A stretch of DNA of 64,000 nucleotides from NCBI RefSeq assembly GCF_001262495.1, contig NZ_LGYE01000002.1:734368-798367 (forward strand). Direction: 5' to 3'. This DNA is from Microbacterium sp. GCS4 (GTDB lineage Bacteria > Actinomycetota > Actinomycetes > Actinomycetales > Microbacteriaceae). This document shows, one piece after another, positions 8,362-20,279 of the stretch; within the stretch, counting starts at the first letter, position 1; each line of letters opens with the position of its first letter. The position numbers were made by a program, and so were the translations under genes. The notes below the pieces were generated by a model, which was not told the DNA's origin, made no database searches, and worked only from the letters and a program-made list of their open reading frames with translations.

Positions 8362-9534
8362 TCAGGCCTCGAGCGGGCCGAGCCACGCGCTCGCCGCCGT
8401 GGAGTGCGCCGACTCCGGATCCGAGGGGTGGAACGCCCCGGCGAGCACGTCCCGGTATAGGCGGGAGAGCTCGTTCGACGAGAAGTAGGAGCCGCCGCCC
8501 GCCACCAGCATCGCCTGGTCGACGACGTGCTTCGCCATCGTGATCGCGCGGTGCTTGAGCCCCGACAGCAGAGTGAACCACCGGGCCCCGTGATCGACCC
8601 GCTCGTCGACGTCGCGCGCGAGAGCGGCGATCTGCGGGGGCAGCGCATCGTAGGCGAGTCCCATGTCGGCGATACGCCAGCGGATGTCAGGGTCCTGACT
8701 GTAAGCCGCTCCGGACCTCTTCGACCGGCGCGTGTGCGCGGTCTGCACCGCGAGGTCGAGCGCACGACGTGCGATGCCCGTGTACACCGACGCGAGCAGG
8801 ACCTCGAACACCGAGAAGATGCCGAACACGATCGGGTCGGGATTCGGTCCCGGATCGATGCGGCGCACCACATGCGCGGCATCCGCGGTCGCCCCGTGCA
8901 GCCGCGTGGTGCGACTCTGCGTCGCGCGCATCCCCAGCGTGTCCCAGTCGTCGCCCGTGACGACCGCGTCGGTGCGATCCACGAAGGCGAACACCAGCTT
9001 CGGGGCGTCGGCGCTCGTGGTGTCGAGGCCGTGCAGCCCGAGCCGGGTCCAGACGGGTGCGAGCGAGGTGAAGATCTTCGTGCCGGTGAACGCGTAGCCG
9101 CCGTCGCCCGTGGGGACGGCGTCCGTGTCACTGCCGAACAGCACCAGGTCGTTGCCGCCCTCGCTGATGCCGAAGGCGAAGACCTCCCCGGCGACGGCCC
9201 CGTCCTGCACGAACTCGAGTCCTGGCACTCCGCGGTCCGAGAACACCTTCGCGACCCCCGTCCAGACCAGGTGCATGTTGATCGCGAGCGCCGTGGCGGG
9301 TGCGGCCGTCGCGAGGCGCTGCTGCAGGATCGCCGCCTCCGCGAGCCCGAGGCCCGCTCCGCCGCGCTCGGTCGGCACCAGGATCGACAGGTAGCCGGCA
9401 TCCCTCAGCTCGGCGAGGTCCTGCTCGGGGAAGGTGTTGTCGCGGTCGTGCAGCGGCGCACGCTCCCGGATGCGCTCGAGGAGGTCGTCGGGGAGGAACT
9501 CGGCAGGGTCGAAACCGGGGTCGGATGCGGTCAT
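8362..9534 (-). CDS. Acyl-CoA dehydrogenase family protein
   Basis: A 390-residue flavoprotein of the acyl-CoA dehydrogenase fold. It has the N-terminal helical domain (LAELRDAGYLSILVPTERGG), a middle beta domain with FAFGISEGGNDLVLF and GGYAFTGTKIFTS, and a C-terminal helical domain ending in QAMLVAGGGSYFSSNELSRLYRDV. The last motif resembles that of flavin-dependent monooxygenase-like members (DszC/SfnB-like) as well as dehydrogenases, so the reaction is not certain. The ATG overlaps the stop of the upstream alpha/beta hydrolase gene (ATGA), so the two proteins are probably made together and act in one pathway. Confidence 0.85.
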   Translation of the reverse strand: MTASDPGFDPAEFLPDDLLERIRERAPLHDRDNTFPEQDLAELRDAGYLSILVPTERGGAGLGLAEAAILQQRLATAAPATALAINMHLVWTGVAKVFSDRGVPGLEFVQDGAVAGEVFAFGISEGGNDLVLFGSDTDAVPTGDGGYAFTGTKIFTSLAPVWTRLGLHGLDTTSADAPKLVFAFVDRTDAVVTGDDWDTLGMRATQSRTTRLHGATADAAHVVRRIDPGPNPDPIVFGIFSVFEVLLASVYTGIARRALDLAVQTAHTRRSKRSGAAYSQDPDIRWRIADMGLAYDALPPQIAALARDVDERVDHGARWFTLLSGLKHRAITMAKHVVDQAMLVAGGGSYFSSNELSRLYRDVLAGAFHPSDPESAHSTAASAWLGPLEA

Positions 9535-10289
9535 GCGAGGGCCTCCTTCAGGTGCCGGATCGAGTCCTCGGGCCTGTCCCGGTGCAGGGAGTGCCCTGCA
9601 CCCTCCACGACCGACATCGTGATGCGAGGGTTCGCGGCGAGCACGTTCGCGGCGACCTCGCCCGTGAAGATGCTGTAGACCGCGGGGTCGGAGCCGATCA
9701 CGTGCGTCGGGACCGTGAGCGCCGCGGCTTCGGCCGTGACGTCCCAGGGGGTGTTCTGCGCGCTCGTCTGCTCCACGGCCCACGCGCTCGTGCGGTGCAC
9801 CGCGTCGACCTTGAGCTCCCAGTCCTGCGGATGCCAGTGCGGATGCTCCTGCCGGACCAGCTCCACCCGGTTGTCGGCGAACGCCCGCTCCTGGCTCTTC
9901 CGGACGATCGAAGCGTCGCGGCCGCCCACGAGGATCGCGGGGTCCAGCAGAACCAGCCGTCGGGTCCACTCGGGTGACGCGGCCGCCGCGACCGTCGCGG
10001 AGGCCCCGCCGAGGGAGTGGCCGATCACGGCATCCCAGGGGCCGCCGCCGTCGGGGCGGGTCGCGGCGAGGTCCGCGCCGTACGCCTGGACCGTGTAGTC
10101 GAGCGCACGCGGCGCGTCGCCGTGGCCGCGCAGGTCGATCGCCGTCGCATGCCAGCCGTCCGCGGCGAGAGCCTCGCCGAGACGCCACATCAGCGCGCCC
10201 GAGGAGCCGAGCCCGTGCACGAGGAGGGCGCGGAGTGACGACGACGGATCGCCCCAGCCGAGGCGGGGGAGCGTGAGTGGCGCAGGCAT
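9531..10289 (-). CDS. Alpha/beta-fold hydrolase
   Basis: A 252-residue cytosolic hydrolase. ALLVHGLGSSGALMW carries the oxyanion-hole HG, and IGHSLGGASA is the nucleophile elbow with catalytic serine. VIGSDPAVYS is a likely acid region, and VEGAGHSLHRDRPE holds the histidine. Length and layout fit small esterases, lactonases or C-C hydrolases. The start ATG lies exactly 6 bp after TAGGCT, a -10-like hexamer, so the message may be leaderless. This promoter/start segment is partly duplicated upstream (see the repeat at 10283-10391). The gene leads a two-gene operon with the acyl-CoA dehydrogenase-like gene. Confidence 0.88.
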   Translation of the reverse strand: MPAPLTLPRLGWGDPSSSLRALLVHGLGSSGALMWRLGEALAADGWHATAIDLRGHGDAPRALDYTVQAYGADLAATRPDGGGPWDAVIGHSLGGASATVAAAASPEWTRRLVLLDPAILVGGRDASIVRKSQERAFADNRVELVRQEHPHWHPQDWELKVDAVHRTSAWAVEQTSAQNTPWDVTAEAAALTVPTHVIGSDPAVYSIFTGEVAANVLAANPRITMSVVEGAGHSLHRDRPEDSIRHLKEALA

Positions 10290-10391
10290 GCCCTCAGCCT
10301 ACGACCGCGGGATGCCGGGGAGCCCATCGGCGTTCCGTCCACCGGTGGGGTGCCGGGGAGAGCCCAGGCATGCCCTCAGCCCACGACCGCC
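10283..10391. repeat. Direct repeat duplicating a start-codon/promoter segment
   Basis: CAGGCATGCCCTCAGCC followed by a near-identical tail occurs at 10283-10309 and, with two differences, from 10365. The offset is 82 bp. On the minus strand the first copy holds the -10-like hexamer TAGGCT and the ATG of the alpha/beta hydrolase. The second copy has TGGGCT instead and lies 5' of it. It looks like a small local duplication in the 122-bp gap between the hydrolase and the PfkB kinase gene. Confidence 0.8.
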
Positions 10392-10411
10392 GGGTATGTC
10401 GTGATCCGCGC

Positions 10412-11341
10412 TCAGTCCATCGGCGGGAGGTCGCCGTGGGTCGTGAGCACGCGGGCGGCCGCCGCGTGCCCGGCGGAGAGGCGCGCCGCGAGGTCCGCGC
10501 CGTCGAGCGTCGCCGCCAGGAATCCGGCGGCGAACGCGTCGCCCGCGCCGACGGGTTCGACCACGTCGACACGCGGCGCCGGAACGAACACGGGAGCGTC
10601 CTCGCCGTCGAAGGCGGTGGCACCGATTTCTCCGTCCTTGACGACGAGCAGGCCGCAGTGCGGCAGGTGCGCGCGCACGTCGTCGGCGGTCGCGGTGCCC
10701 CAGATGCGCTCGGCCTCATCCCGTCCGACGAAGGCGATGTCGGCGGCGTCCGCGAGGCGGGTCAGCGTCGCCGCGGCATCCTCCGGACTCCACAGCGCAC
10801 GTCGGTCGTTCACGTCGAACGAGACCAGGGCGCCCGCCGCGCGTGCGTCGACGTACAGCCGATCGACCATGTCGCGGCAGGACGCGGAGAGGGCCGGGGT
10901 GATCCCGGTGGTGTGCACGATGCGGACGCCGTCGAGCCGGGACGGGTCGAGGAATCCCGCGTCCATGCGGGATGCCGCCGATCCGCGGCGGTAGTAGTAG
11001 ACCGACGAGGACTCGACTCCCGGATCCTTGAACATCACGCCGGTCGGGGCGGTGTCGTCGGTCTCGACCCACAGGTCGACGCCGCGGCGGGCGAGCTCGG
11101 CGCGGATGCGTGTGCCGATCGGGTCGGCGCCGAGGCGCGAGGCCCACGCCGCGCGGTGTCCGGCTGCGATGAGCCCGACCGCGACGTTGCCCTCGGCACC
11201 GGCGATGCCGAGGGCGGCGGTCTCGGTCTCGGCGAGGGGCGCGCCGAGCGCGGTGACGAGTCCCATGGACTCGCCGACGCACACGACCGCGACGGGTGAC
11301 CCCTGGTCTGTCGGGACCGGGGGAGGGGGAGCAGTGTTCAT
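10412..11341 (-). CDS. PfkB family carbohydrate kinase
   Basis: A 309-residue ribokinase-fold sugar kinase. The N-terminal GESMGLVTALGAPL and GAEGNVAVGL bind sugar. The C-terminal VEPVGAGDAFAAGFLAA holds the catalytic aspartate and anion hole. Overall arrangement resembles 2-keto-3-deoxygluconate kinases and related sugar-acid kinases. The ATG overlaps the stop of the MFS transporter gene just upstream (ATGA), which suggests uptake and phosphorylation of the same sugar or sugar acid. The substrate is inferred from family only. Confidence 0.88.
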   Translation of the reverse strand: MNTAPPPPVPTDQGSPVAVVCVGESMGLVTALGAPLAETETAALGIAGAEGNVAVGLIAAGHRAAWASRLGADPIGTRIRAELARRGVDLWVETDDTAPTGVMFKDPGVESSSVYYYRRGSAASRMDAGFLDPSRLDGVRIVHTTGITPALSASCRDMVDRLYVDARAAGALVSFDVNDRRALWSPEDAAATLTRLADAADIAFVGRDEAERIWGTATADDVRAHLPHCGLLVVKDGEIGATAFDGEDAPVFVPAPRVDVVEPVGAGDAFAAGFLAATLDGADLAARLSAGHAAAARVLTTHGDLPPMD

Positions 11342-12546
11342 GAGGGTGTGACCGCCAGGGGCTCGGTGTCGGGACGGGGTGCCGCGTCGCGATGACGCAG
11401 ATCGGGGAAGAAGCGGACGAAGACCACGGCGACGAGAAGGCCGACCGCGGCGAAGATCGTGGCAGCGAGGTAGGCCCCGCGCGGGTCGGTCGCGTCGACG
11501 AGGAAACCGGCGACCGCGGATCCGGCCGCGGCCCCGATGAGCTGACCGGTGCCGGTCCATCCGAACGCCTCGGCGGTCTCGCTGAACTTCACGCTCGCCG
11601 ACGTGATCGCGAACAGCACGGCGAGGGCGGGGGCGATGCCGATGCCCGCGACGATCAGAGTGCCGCCGAGCCAGAAGACGTTCAGCGAGACCATGGTGAG
11701 GGCCAGGCCGACGGTGACGATCAGCAGACGTCGGGCCATGGCCCACGGTCCGATCGGGATGTGGCCGAAGGCGAGGCCGCCCGCGAGGCTGCCCACCGAG
11801 AACACCGCCAGCACGAGTCCCGCTGCGAGACTGCCGTGCTCGAACGTCGCGACCACGCCGACCTCGACGGCCGCGCAGGCGCCGATGAGGAGGAAGCCCA
11901 CGACGGCGGCGAGGAGCACGGGCGGCTTCAGCACCACGGTGCCGAGCGCGCTGCGGCTGCGGGGGATGCGGACGCGCCCGACCTCGGGCGAGGCGATGAA
12001 CCAGGCCGCGCCGCCCACGAGGATGACCGCGACGAGGAGGAGGCCTTCGGTCGTGCCGACCTGGGTCGACACGAGCGTGATCACGACCGGTGCGAGCACC
12101 CAGATGATCTCCTGCAGCGAGGCGTCGAGGGAGAAGAGGGGTGTGAGCTGGCGGGAGTTCACGAGCTTGGGATAGATGGTGCGCACGGCGGCCTGGATCG
12201 GCGGCGTCGACAGGCCGGCGAGCAGGCCGAACGCCATGTACCCGGGGACGCTCAGGGGGAGCAGGCCGAGTCCGAGCACCGCGAGCACGCACACGGCGCT
12301 CGTGAGGGTGAGGACGCGGCGCATGCCCCAGGCGCCCATCCAACGGCTCGTGATCGGACCGGCGACGGCCTGGCCGACGCTGGTCGCGGCGAGCACGAGA
12401 CCGGCCGAGCCGTAGCTGCCGGTCTGCTGCTCGACGTGCAGGAGGATCGCGAGCGACATCATCCCGCTGGGGAACCGCGCGGTCAGCTGCGCCGCGATCA
12501 TGCGCGCCACTCCGGGCGTGCGAAGAAGGTCCTGGTATCCCGCCAC
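11338..12546 (-). CDS. Major facilitator superfamily transporter
   Basis: A 402-residue integral membrane protein with about twelve hydrophobic segments, for example SAGLVLAATSVGQAVAGPIT and LLAAVVGFLLIGACAAVEVG, and a central cytoplasmic loop rich in arginine (VGRVRIPRSRSALG). This is the MFS arrangement of secondary transporters. It starts with GTG exactly 6 bp after TAGCGT, so the mRNA is probably leaderless. It overlaps the PfkB kinase gene by 4 bp. The layout could fit sugar uptake or drug efflux; the linked kinase favours uptake but does not prove it. Confidence 0.85.
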   Translation of the reverse strand: MAGYQDLLRTPGVARMIAAQLTARFPSGMMSLAILLHVEQQTGSYGSAGLVLAATSVGQAVAGPITSRWMGAWGMRRVLTLTSAVCVLAVLGLGLLPLSVPGYMAFGLLAGLSTPPIQAAVRTIYPKLVNSRQLTPLFSLDASLQEIIWVLAPVVITLVSTQVGTTEGLLLVAVILVGGAAWFIASPEVGRVRIPRSRSALGTVVLKPPVLLAAVVGFLLIGACAAVEVGVVATFEHGSLAAGLVLAVFSVGSLAGGLAFGHIPIGPWAMARRLLIVTVGLALTMVSLNVFWLGGTLIVAGIGIAPALAVLFAITSASVKFSETAEAFGWTGTGQLIGAAAGSAVAGFLVDATDPRGAYLAATIFAAVGLLVAVVFVRFFPDLRHRDAAPRPDTEPLAVTPS

Positions 12547-12935
12547 GCGTCCACGCTAGCGGGCGCCGCCGACCTCCGCGGAGGGGTGGGGAACACGACA
12601 CGCCGCGACACGCCGAAGCGACGTTTCCACAGAAAATCGGATGTCGGAGGCCGGCCGTATCGTGCCCCCTGTGGATGGATCTCTCCCAGCGTCCTCCCAG
12701 CCGCGATTTCTCGCGGTTCGCGACCTCCGCGAGAGGGTGCGGACCTGTGGAAGAAACGGTGGAGAACCTGTGTTGTATATGGGGAGAGCGGTGGAAAACT
12801 ACACGGATGTAACTACTACCCCTTGTGGTCACCCCGAATGTCCGTCCCCATATGTAGTATTGAGTTCCCGGTGAGGGTCTACCGGAAAACGTCTGACGAT
12901 GAGCAGGCCAGAGAGAGTTGAGGGGAAACGAGAAG
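12547..12935 (+). promoter_or_regulatory. Regulatory region of the nrdHIEF operon (389 bp without a gene)
   Basis: I find no credible gene here. The region is less GC-rich than its surroundings, especially at 12750-12900. It contains five 7-of-9 matches to the DnaA box (12623-12631, 12670-12678, 12746-12754, 12759-12767, 12790-12798). It also has two NrdR-box-like cores, TTGTATATGG at 12773-12782 and CCATATGTAG at 12848-12857. Arms ATATGGGGA (12777-12785) and TCCCCATAT (12845-12853) are perfect inverted repeats. NrdR is the known repressor of nrd operons, and DnaA is known to act at nrdAB in E. coli. A clear -35/-10 pair was not identified. Confidence 0.6.
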
Positions 12936-13169
12936 ATGTCGATCACGGTCTACACGAAGCCGTCCTGCGTTCAGTGCAACGCGACCTACCGCGCACTCGA
13001 CGCCAAGGGCATCGAGTACGAGATCCTCGACCTGTCGGAGGACCCGGCGGCGCTCGAGCAGGTCAAGTCGCTCGGGTACATGCAGGCACCGGTCGTCGTC
13101 ACCGACGAGGGTCACTGGTCGGGCTTCCGCCCCGACAAGATCGACGAGCTCGCCTCCCGCCTGGCCTGA
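12936..13169 (+). CDS. nrdH: NrdH glutaredoxin-like redoxin
   Basis: A 77-residue thioredoxin-fold protein with the redox motif CVQC at residues 11-14 and the NrdH-specific GFRPDKI near the C-terminus. NrdH is the electron donor that re-reduces class Ib ribonucleotide reductase NrdE. The ATG at 12936 is preferred over the TTG at 12918 because GAGGGG lies about 9 bp upstream and NrdH proteins usually begin at the ITVYTKP strand. It is the first gene of nrdH-nrdI-nrdE-nrdF. Confidence 0.96.
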   Translation: MSITVYTKPSCVQCNATYRALDAKGIEYEILDLSEDPAALEQVKSLGYMQAPVVVTDEGHWSGFRPDKIDELASRLA

Positions 13170-13196
13170 GCCGCGACAGCGAAGCGGGGTTGACGA

Positions 13197-13642
13197 ATGA
13201 CTGCCGTCGCGACCGCTGCACCGCTCCTGGTCTATTTCTCGAGCGTGTCGGGCAACACCGCGCGCTTCATCGAGAAGCTGGGTCTCCCCGCCCGGCGCAT
13301 CCCGCTCCTCCGCCAGGAGGAGGACCTCGTCGTCGACGAGCCCTTCGTGCTGGTCACCCCCACCTACGGCGGGGGTGAGGGGCGCGGCGTCGAACGCGGC
13401 GCCGTGCCCAAGCAGGTGATCCGGTTCCTCAACGACGAGCGCAACCGGCGCCACATCCGCGGAGTCATCTCGGCGGGAAACACCAACTTCGGCGAGGCGT
13501 TCTGCCTCGCCGGTGACATCATCAGCCGCAAGTGCCACGTGCCTCACTTGTACCGGCTCGAGATATTCGGCACACAGGACGACGTGGATCGCGTGAGCGA
13601 CGGATTGGAACGACGGTGGGCAACGCAGTTGAAGAGCACGCA

Positions 13643-13646
<4 letters not shown>
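13197..13646 (+). CDS. nrdI: NrdI flavodoxin-like activator of class Ib ribonucleotide reductase
   Basis: A 149-residue flavodoxin-like protein. [14 protein letters not shown] is the FMN phosphate loop, [12 protein letters not shown] is the NrdI-specific flavin loop, and [19 protein letters not shown] is the second flavin contact. NrdI supplies the oxidant needed to assemble the dimanganese-tyrosyl cofactor in NrdF. It follows nrdH by 27 bp, and its TGA overlaps the GTG of nrdE (GTGA), indicating coupled translation. Confidence 0.96.
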
Positions 13647-16817
<3,171 letters not shown>

Positions 16818-16832
16818 GCGGAGACCGTTTCA

Positions 16833-16870
16833 GGCGAAGGGCCGGATGCTTCAGCATCCGGCCCTTCGCC
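16833..16870. terminator. Bidirectional hairpin terminator between nrdF and a convergent flavoprotein gene
   Basis: A perfect 17-bp stem: GGCGAAGGGCCGGATGC at 16833-16849 pairs with GCATCCGGCCCTTCGCC at 16854-16870, around a TTCA loop. There is no long T run, as is common in high-GC actinobacteria. The stop of the convergent gene is at 16872, so the hairpin can serve both transcripts. Confidence 0.9.
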
Positions 16871-16871
16871 G

Positions 16872-18140
16872 TCATCGTCCTCGCATTCTCGACGGTGACC
16901 CTGCGTGCGCGATAACGGCCCGAGCGGCGCGCTCTCCGGAGGCCAGTGCCCCCTGGATCGAGGCGGTGTCGCGGTGGTCGCCTGCGACGTAGAGGCGCTC
17001 CCCGTGGCGTGGCGATCGAGCGGGGCCCAGGGGCGCGGGCTGCGCCGGAAGGGCGTCCGGGATGTCGTCCCGTCGCAGCAGCTCCCACACGCCGACGTCT
17101 GCACCCCAGATCTCGCCCAGGTGCTGGCGCACAGTGCCCTCCTCCGCGGAGGCACCGGCCCGCGGCAGCAGGCAGGTCGCGGCGATCAGGTGGCGTCCGG
17201 CGGGCGCGTACGACGGCACCGTGTGCGTCATGACGACGGTGTTCACGACGGGCCCGCGGCGCCGACCGTCGACCGTCAGCAGGGCTGAACGGGTCGGCAG
17301 CGCGTCTGCGGCGAACCACCACGTCTGCAGGCCATTGGTCGCGGGTCGAGTCAGGTCGATGAGATCGGAGACGGCCTCCGGTCCGACCGCGACGACCGCG
17401 CGCGCGGCGCGGACGGGATCGCCGCCGGTGACGTCCGCCTCGACGCCGGCGCCGCTCGTCGACAGCCGCTCGACACGGGCACCCAGGTGGATGGCCGCTC
17501 CTGCATCGCGCGCGTGCGCGGCCAGCTGCTCAGGCACCGCGGCGATGCCCTGCGCGGGAAGGCCGGGGCGGCCGACAGCGAAGTACCCGGTGAGCAGCTG
17601 CGCGAACGCGTTCGAGGTGGTGCCGCGATCTTCTGCGAGTACCCCGGCGAGGAACGGCTCGAGCACGGCGGTGCGCAACGGACCCTGAAGTCCCAGGGCA
17701 TCCCACGCCTCTCGCAGCGGGAGGTCGTCGGTCGCGAGGTTCGAGAGCGGACGCGCCAACCCCGGCGCCGCCCACCGTGCCAGCGCGACGGCATCCCGAC
17801 CGCTCACCAGACCGCTCCGCACAGTGGCGCGGATCGACAGCGGGTGCCGGAGAGGATGCCGGAGCTCGGCCATCCCGTCGGAGGTCCGCACCTGCACACC
17901 CACGGGGAACCTCCCGAGCGCCAGCGCGTCGAGATCGACGCTGCGCCGGAGCGCAGGATACGCCGGGTTGAGCACCTGGAATCCGCGGTCCAGTCGGAAC
18001 CCGTCCAGGACGTCCGTGCGCTGGCGTCCGCCGACCGCATCCCCGGCTTCGAGGACCACGACGTCGAGTCCGCGCGCGGCGAGCAGCCCCGCGCAGCGGA
18101 GGCCCGCGAGTCCCGCCCCGATCACGACGACGTCATGCAC
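16872..18140 (-). CDS. NAD(P)/FAD-dependent oxidoreductase (amine oxidase/phytoene desaturase-like)
   Basis: A 422-residue flavoprotein. The N-terminus has the dinucleotide fold DVVVIGAGLAGLRCAG followed by VVLEAGDAVGGRQRT, the GxGxxG...E and GG arrangement of the amine oxidase and phytoene desaturase superfamily. The C-terminal GERLYVAGDHRDTASIQGAL is the second FAD-binding motif. The GTG at 18140 is chosen because GAGGA lies 8 bp upstream and the Rossmann strand starts at once. It lies 14 bp downstream of pgi and is probably cotranscribed with it. The substrate is unknown. Confidence 0.86.
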   Translation of the reverse strand: MHDVVVIGAGLAGLRCAGLLAARGLDVVVLEAGDAVGGRQRTDVLDGFRLDRGFQVLNPAYPALRRSVDLDALALGRFPVGVQVRTSDGMAELRHPLRHPLSIRATVRSGLVSGRDAVALARWAAPGLARPLSNLATDDLPLREAWDALGLQGPLRTAVLEPFLAGVLAEDRGTTSNAFAQLLTGYFAVGRPGLPAQGIAAVPEQLAAHARDAGAAIHLGARVERLSTSGAGVEADVTGGDPVRAARAVVAVGPEAVSDLIDLTRPATNGLQTWWFAADALPTRSALLTVDGRRRGPVVNTVVMTHTVPSYAPAGRHLIAATCLLPRAGASAEEGTVRQHLGEIWGADVGVWELLRRDDIPDALPAQPAPLGPARSPRHGERLYVAGDHRDTASIQGALASGERAARAVIAHAGSPSRMRGR

Positions 18141-18154
18141 GGCGGCGGTCCTCG

Positions 18155-19834
18155 TCAGTCCCGGTTCGCCCGGTAGTACTCCAGCAGCGCCCTCGTCGAG
18201 GGGTCCTGTGCGGCGACGGCATCCTCGTCGCCGCCGATCGCCGGCGCGATCTGCATCGCGAGCTGCTTGCCGAGCTCCACGCCCCACTGGTCGAAGGAGT
18301 TGATGCCCCAGATCGTACCCTGCGTGAACGTGATGTGCTCGTACAGCGCGATGAGCTGGCCGAGCACCTGCGGGGTGAGCGCGGGAGCGAAGATCGAGGT
18401 CGTCGGGCGGTTGCCGGCGAAGGTGCGCGCGGCGACGAGCGCGCCGGTCGTGCCTTCGGCCTCGACCTCGGCGGCTGTCTTGCCGAACGCGAGCGCCTTC
18501 GTCTGGGCGAGGAAGTTCGCGAGGAACAGCTCGTGCACGTCCTGGCCGCCGTCGCTCAGCGGGTACGCGGGGTTCACGAAGGCGACGAAGTCGGCGGGGA
18601 TGAGCCGGGTGCCCTGGTGGATGAGCTGGTAGAAGGCGTGCTGGCCGTTCGTGCCGGGTTCGCCCCAGAACACCTCGCCGGTGTCGGTCGTGACCGGCGT
18701 GCCGTCCCAGCGCACGGACTTGCCGTTCGACTCCATCGTGAGCTGCTGCAGGTACGCGGGGAATCGGCTCAGCTGCTGCGCGTAGGGGAGCACAGCGTGC
18801 GACTGCGCGCCGAAGAAGTTCACGTACCAGACGTTGAGGAGACCCATCAGCACCGGGACGTTGCGCTCGAGCGGGGTCGTGCGCACGTGCTCGTCGACCG
18901 CGTGGAATCCGGCGAGCAGATCGCGGAACACGTCCGGTCCCAGGGCGATCGCGAGCGACAGGCCGATCGCGGAGTCGACCGAGTACCGTCCGCCCACCCA
19001 GTCCCAGAAACCGAAGGCGTTGACAGGGTCGATGCCGAACGCGGCGACCTTGTCGAGCGCGGTGGACACCGCGGCGAAATGGTGTGCCACGGCATCCGTC
19101 CGCGAATCCTCGGAGCCGTCGATCGACCCGGACGACTCGAGCCCCGCCCACAGCCAGTCCCGCGCGAGGCGCGCATTGGTGAGGGTCTCGAGGGTCGTGA
19201 ACGTCTTGGACGCGACGATGAACAGGGTGGTCTCGGGATCGAGGTCCGCGGTCTTCTGAGCCAGGTCGGTCGGGTCGATGTTCGACACGAACCGCGCCTC
19301 GATCCCGGCATCCGCGTAGGGCTTCAGCGCCTCGTAGACCATGACGGGCCCGAGGTCGGAGCCGCCGATGCCGATGTTCACGACATGGGTGACCTTCTTG
19401 CCCGTCACTCCGAGCCAGTCGCCGCCGCGCACGCGATCCGCGAACGCCGACAGCGACTCGAGAACCGACTGCACGTCGGCATCCACGTCCTGTCCGTCGA
19501 CGACGAGCGCGGGGTCGGAGCCGGCGGGGCGACGCAGTGCGGTGTGCAGCACCGCGCGGTCCTCGGTGGTGTTGAGGTGGGCTCCCGAGAGCATCGCCGC
19601 GAAGCGCTCGGCGACGCCGGTCTGCTCGGCGAGGCGCAGGAGCGACGCGAGCACCTCGTCCGTCACCAGGTTCTTCGACAGGTCGACGTGCAGGTCGGCG
19701 AGGGGGAACGACAGTCGCTCGGCACGCCCCGGATCCGCGGCGAACCAGCCGCGGAGATCGGGGGAGAGCTCCTCGTGCAGAGCCGTGAGCTCGGACCAGG
19801 CGGACGTGTGCGTCGGATCGACAGGAGCGGTCAT
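18155..19834 (-). CDS. pgi: Glucose-6-phosphate isomerase
   Basis: A 559-residue SIS-fold enzyme interconverting glucose-6-phosphate and fructose-6-phosphate. Signatures are [58 protein letters not shown] and the C-terminal [14 protein letters not shown] with the catalytic lysine. Length is normal for the bacterial enzyme. The ATG lies exactly 6 bp after TAGCGT, suggesting a leaderless mRNA. Confidence 0.97.
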   Translation of the reverse strand: MTAPVDPTHTSAWSELTALHEELSPDLRGWFAADPGRAERLSFPLADLHVDLSKNLVTDEVLASLLRLAEQTGVAERFAAMLSGAHLNTTEDRAVLHTALRRPAGSDPALVVDGQDVDADVQSVLESLSAFADRVRGGDWLGVTGKKVTHVVNIGIGGSDLGPVMVYEALKPYADAGIEARFVSNIDPTDLAQKTADLDPETTLFIVASKTFTTLETLTNARLARDWLWAGLESSGSIDGSEDSRTDAVAHHFAAVSTALDKVAAFGIDPVNAFGFWDWVGGRYSVDSAIGLSLAIALGPDVFRDLLAGFHAVDEHVRTTPLERNVPVLMGLLNVWYVNFFGAQSHAVLPYAQQLSRFPAYLQQLTMESNGKSVRWDGTPVTTDTGEVFWGEPGTNGQHAFYQLIHQGTRLIPADFVAFVNPAYPLSDGGQDVHELFLANFLAQTKALAFGKTAAEVEAEGTTGALVAARTFAGNRPTTSIFAPALTPQVLGQLIALYEHITFTQGTIWGINSFDQWGVELGKQLAMQIAPAIGGDEDAVAAQDPSTRALLEYYRANRD

Positions 19835-19930
19835 GGCTCCACGCTACTCCCGCGACGGCTCGAACGGATTCCGCGTGACACTGCGCCCGCCGTGTAGGCG
19901 GAATATCGCCAGTCGGGGTACCTTTCACTC

Positions 19931-20257
19931 ATGGGAAGACTGCGCTACGACGGAACCTCCGAGCCGATCCACATCGACGACGAGACCCTGGCCGTGCTCA
20001 AGGTGATCATCGGCACCAAGCTGCGCCGTCAGGAGAGCTTCATGATGACCTGGCGCACGATCGAGGGCGGCGATCCCGCTCGCATCACCGTGTGGGTGCA
20101 TCCGGCGATCCCGCTGCAGTTCCTGTTCTCGTCGTCCGAGCCGCAGCACATCGAGAAGAAGCAGGTCGAGGACATGATGCACTCTCTCAACGCCACCGGG
20201 GAGCTCGTGATCGACGAGCTCGCGCGGGTCGAGGAGACGGTTCCCGAGAAGGTCTGA
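19931..20257 (+). CDS. Small conserved Microbacteriaceae-type protein (DUF7882-like)
   Basis: A 108-residue protein beginning MGRLRYDGTSEPIHIDDETL and continuing with LKVVIIGTKLRR-like and RITVWVHPAIPLQF segments. From memory this matches a small family common in Microbacteriaceae, sometimes mislabelled as an ATP-dependent DNA ligase fragment and now DUF7882; it has no ligase motif. It has no signal peptide or membrane segment. The ATG follows TACCTT by 6 bp, a leaderless arrangement. It is divergent from pgi. The function is unknown. Confidence 0.75.
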   Translation: MGRLRYDGTSEPIHIDDETLAVLKVIIGTKLRRQESFMMTWRTIEGGDPARITVWVHPAIPLQFLFSSSEPQHIEKKQVEDMMHSLNATGELVIDELARVEETVPEKV

Positions 20258-20279
20258 CCCGCCGGGTCGCGCGTCCGGC

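Noticed and set aside
19931..20257. ATP-dependent DNA ligase fragment
   Set aside because: The name is used in some records for this small family, but the sequence has no nucleotidyltransferase lysine motif and is only 108 residues long.
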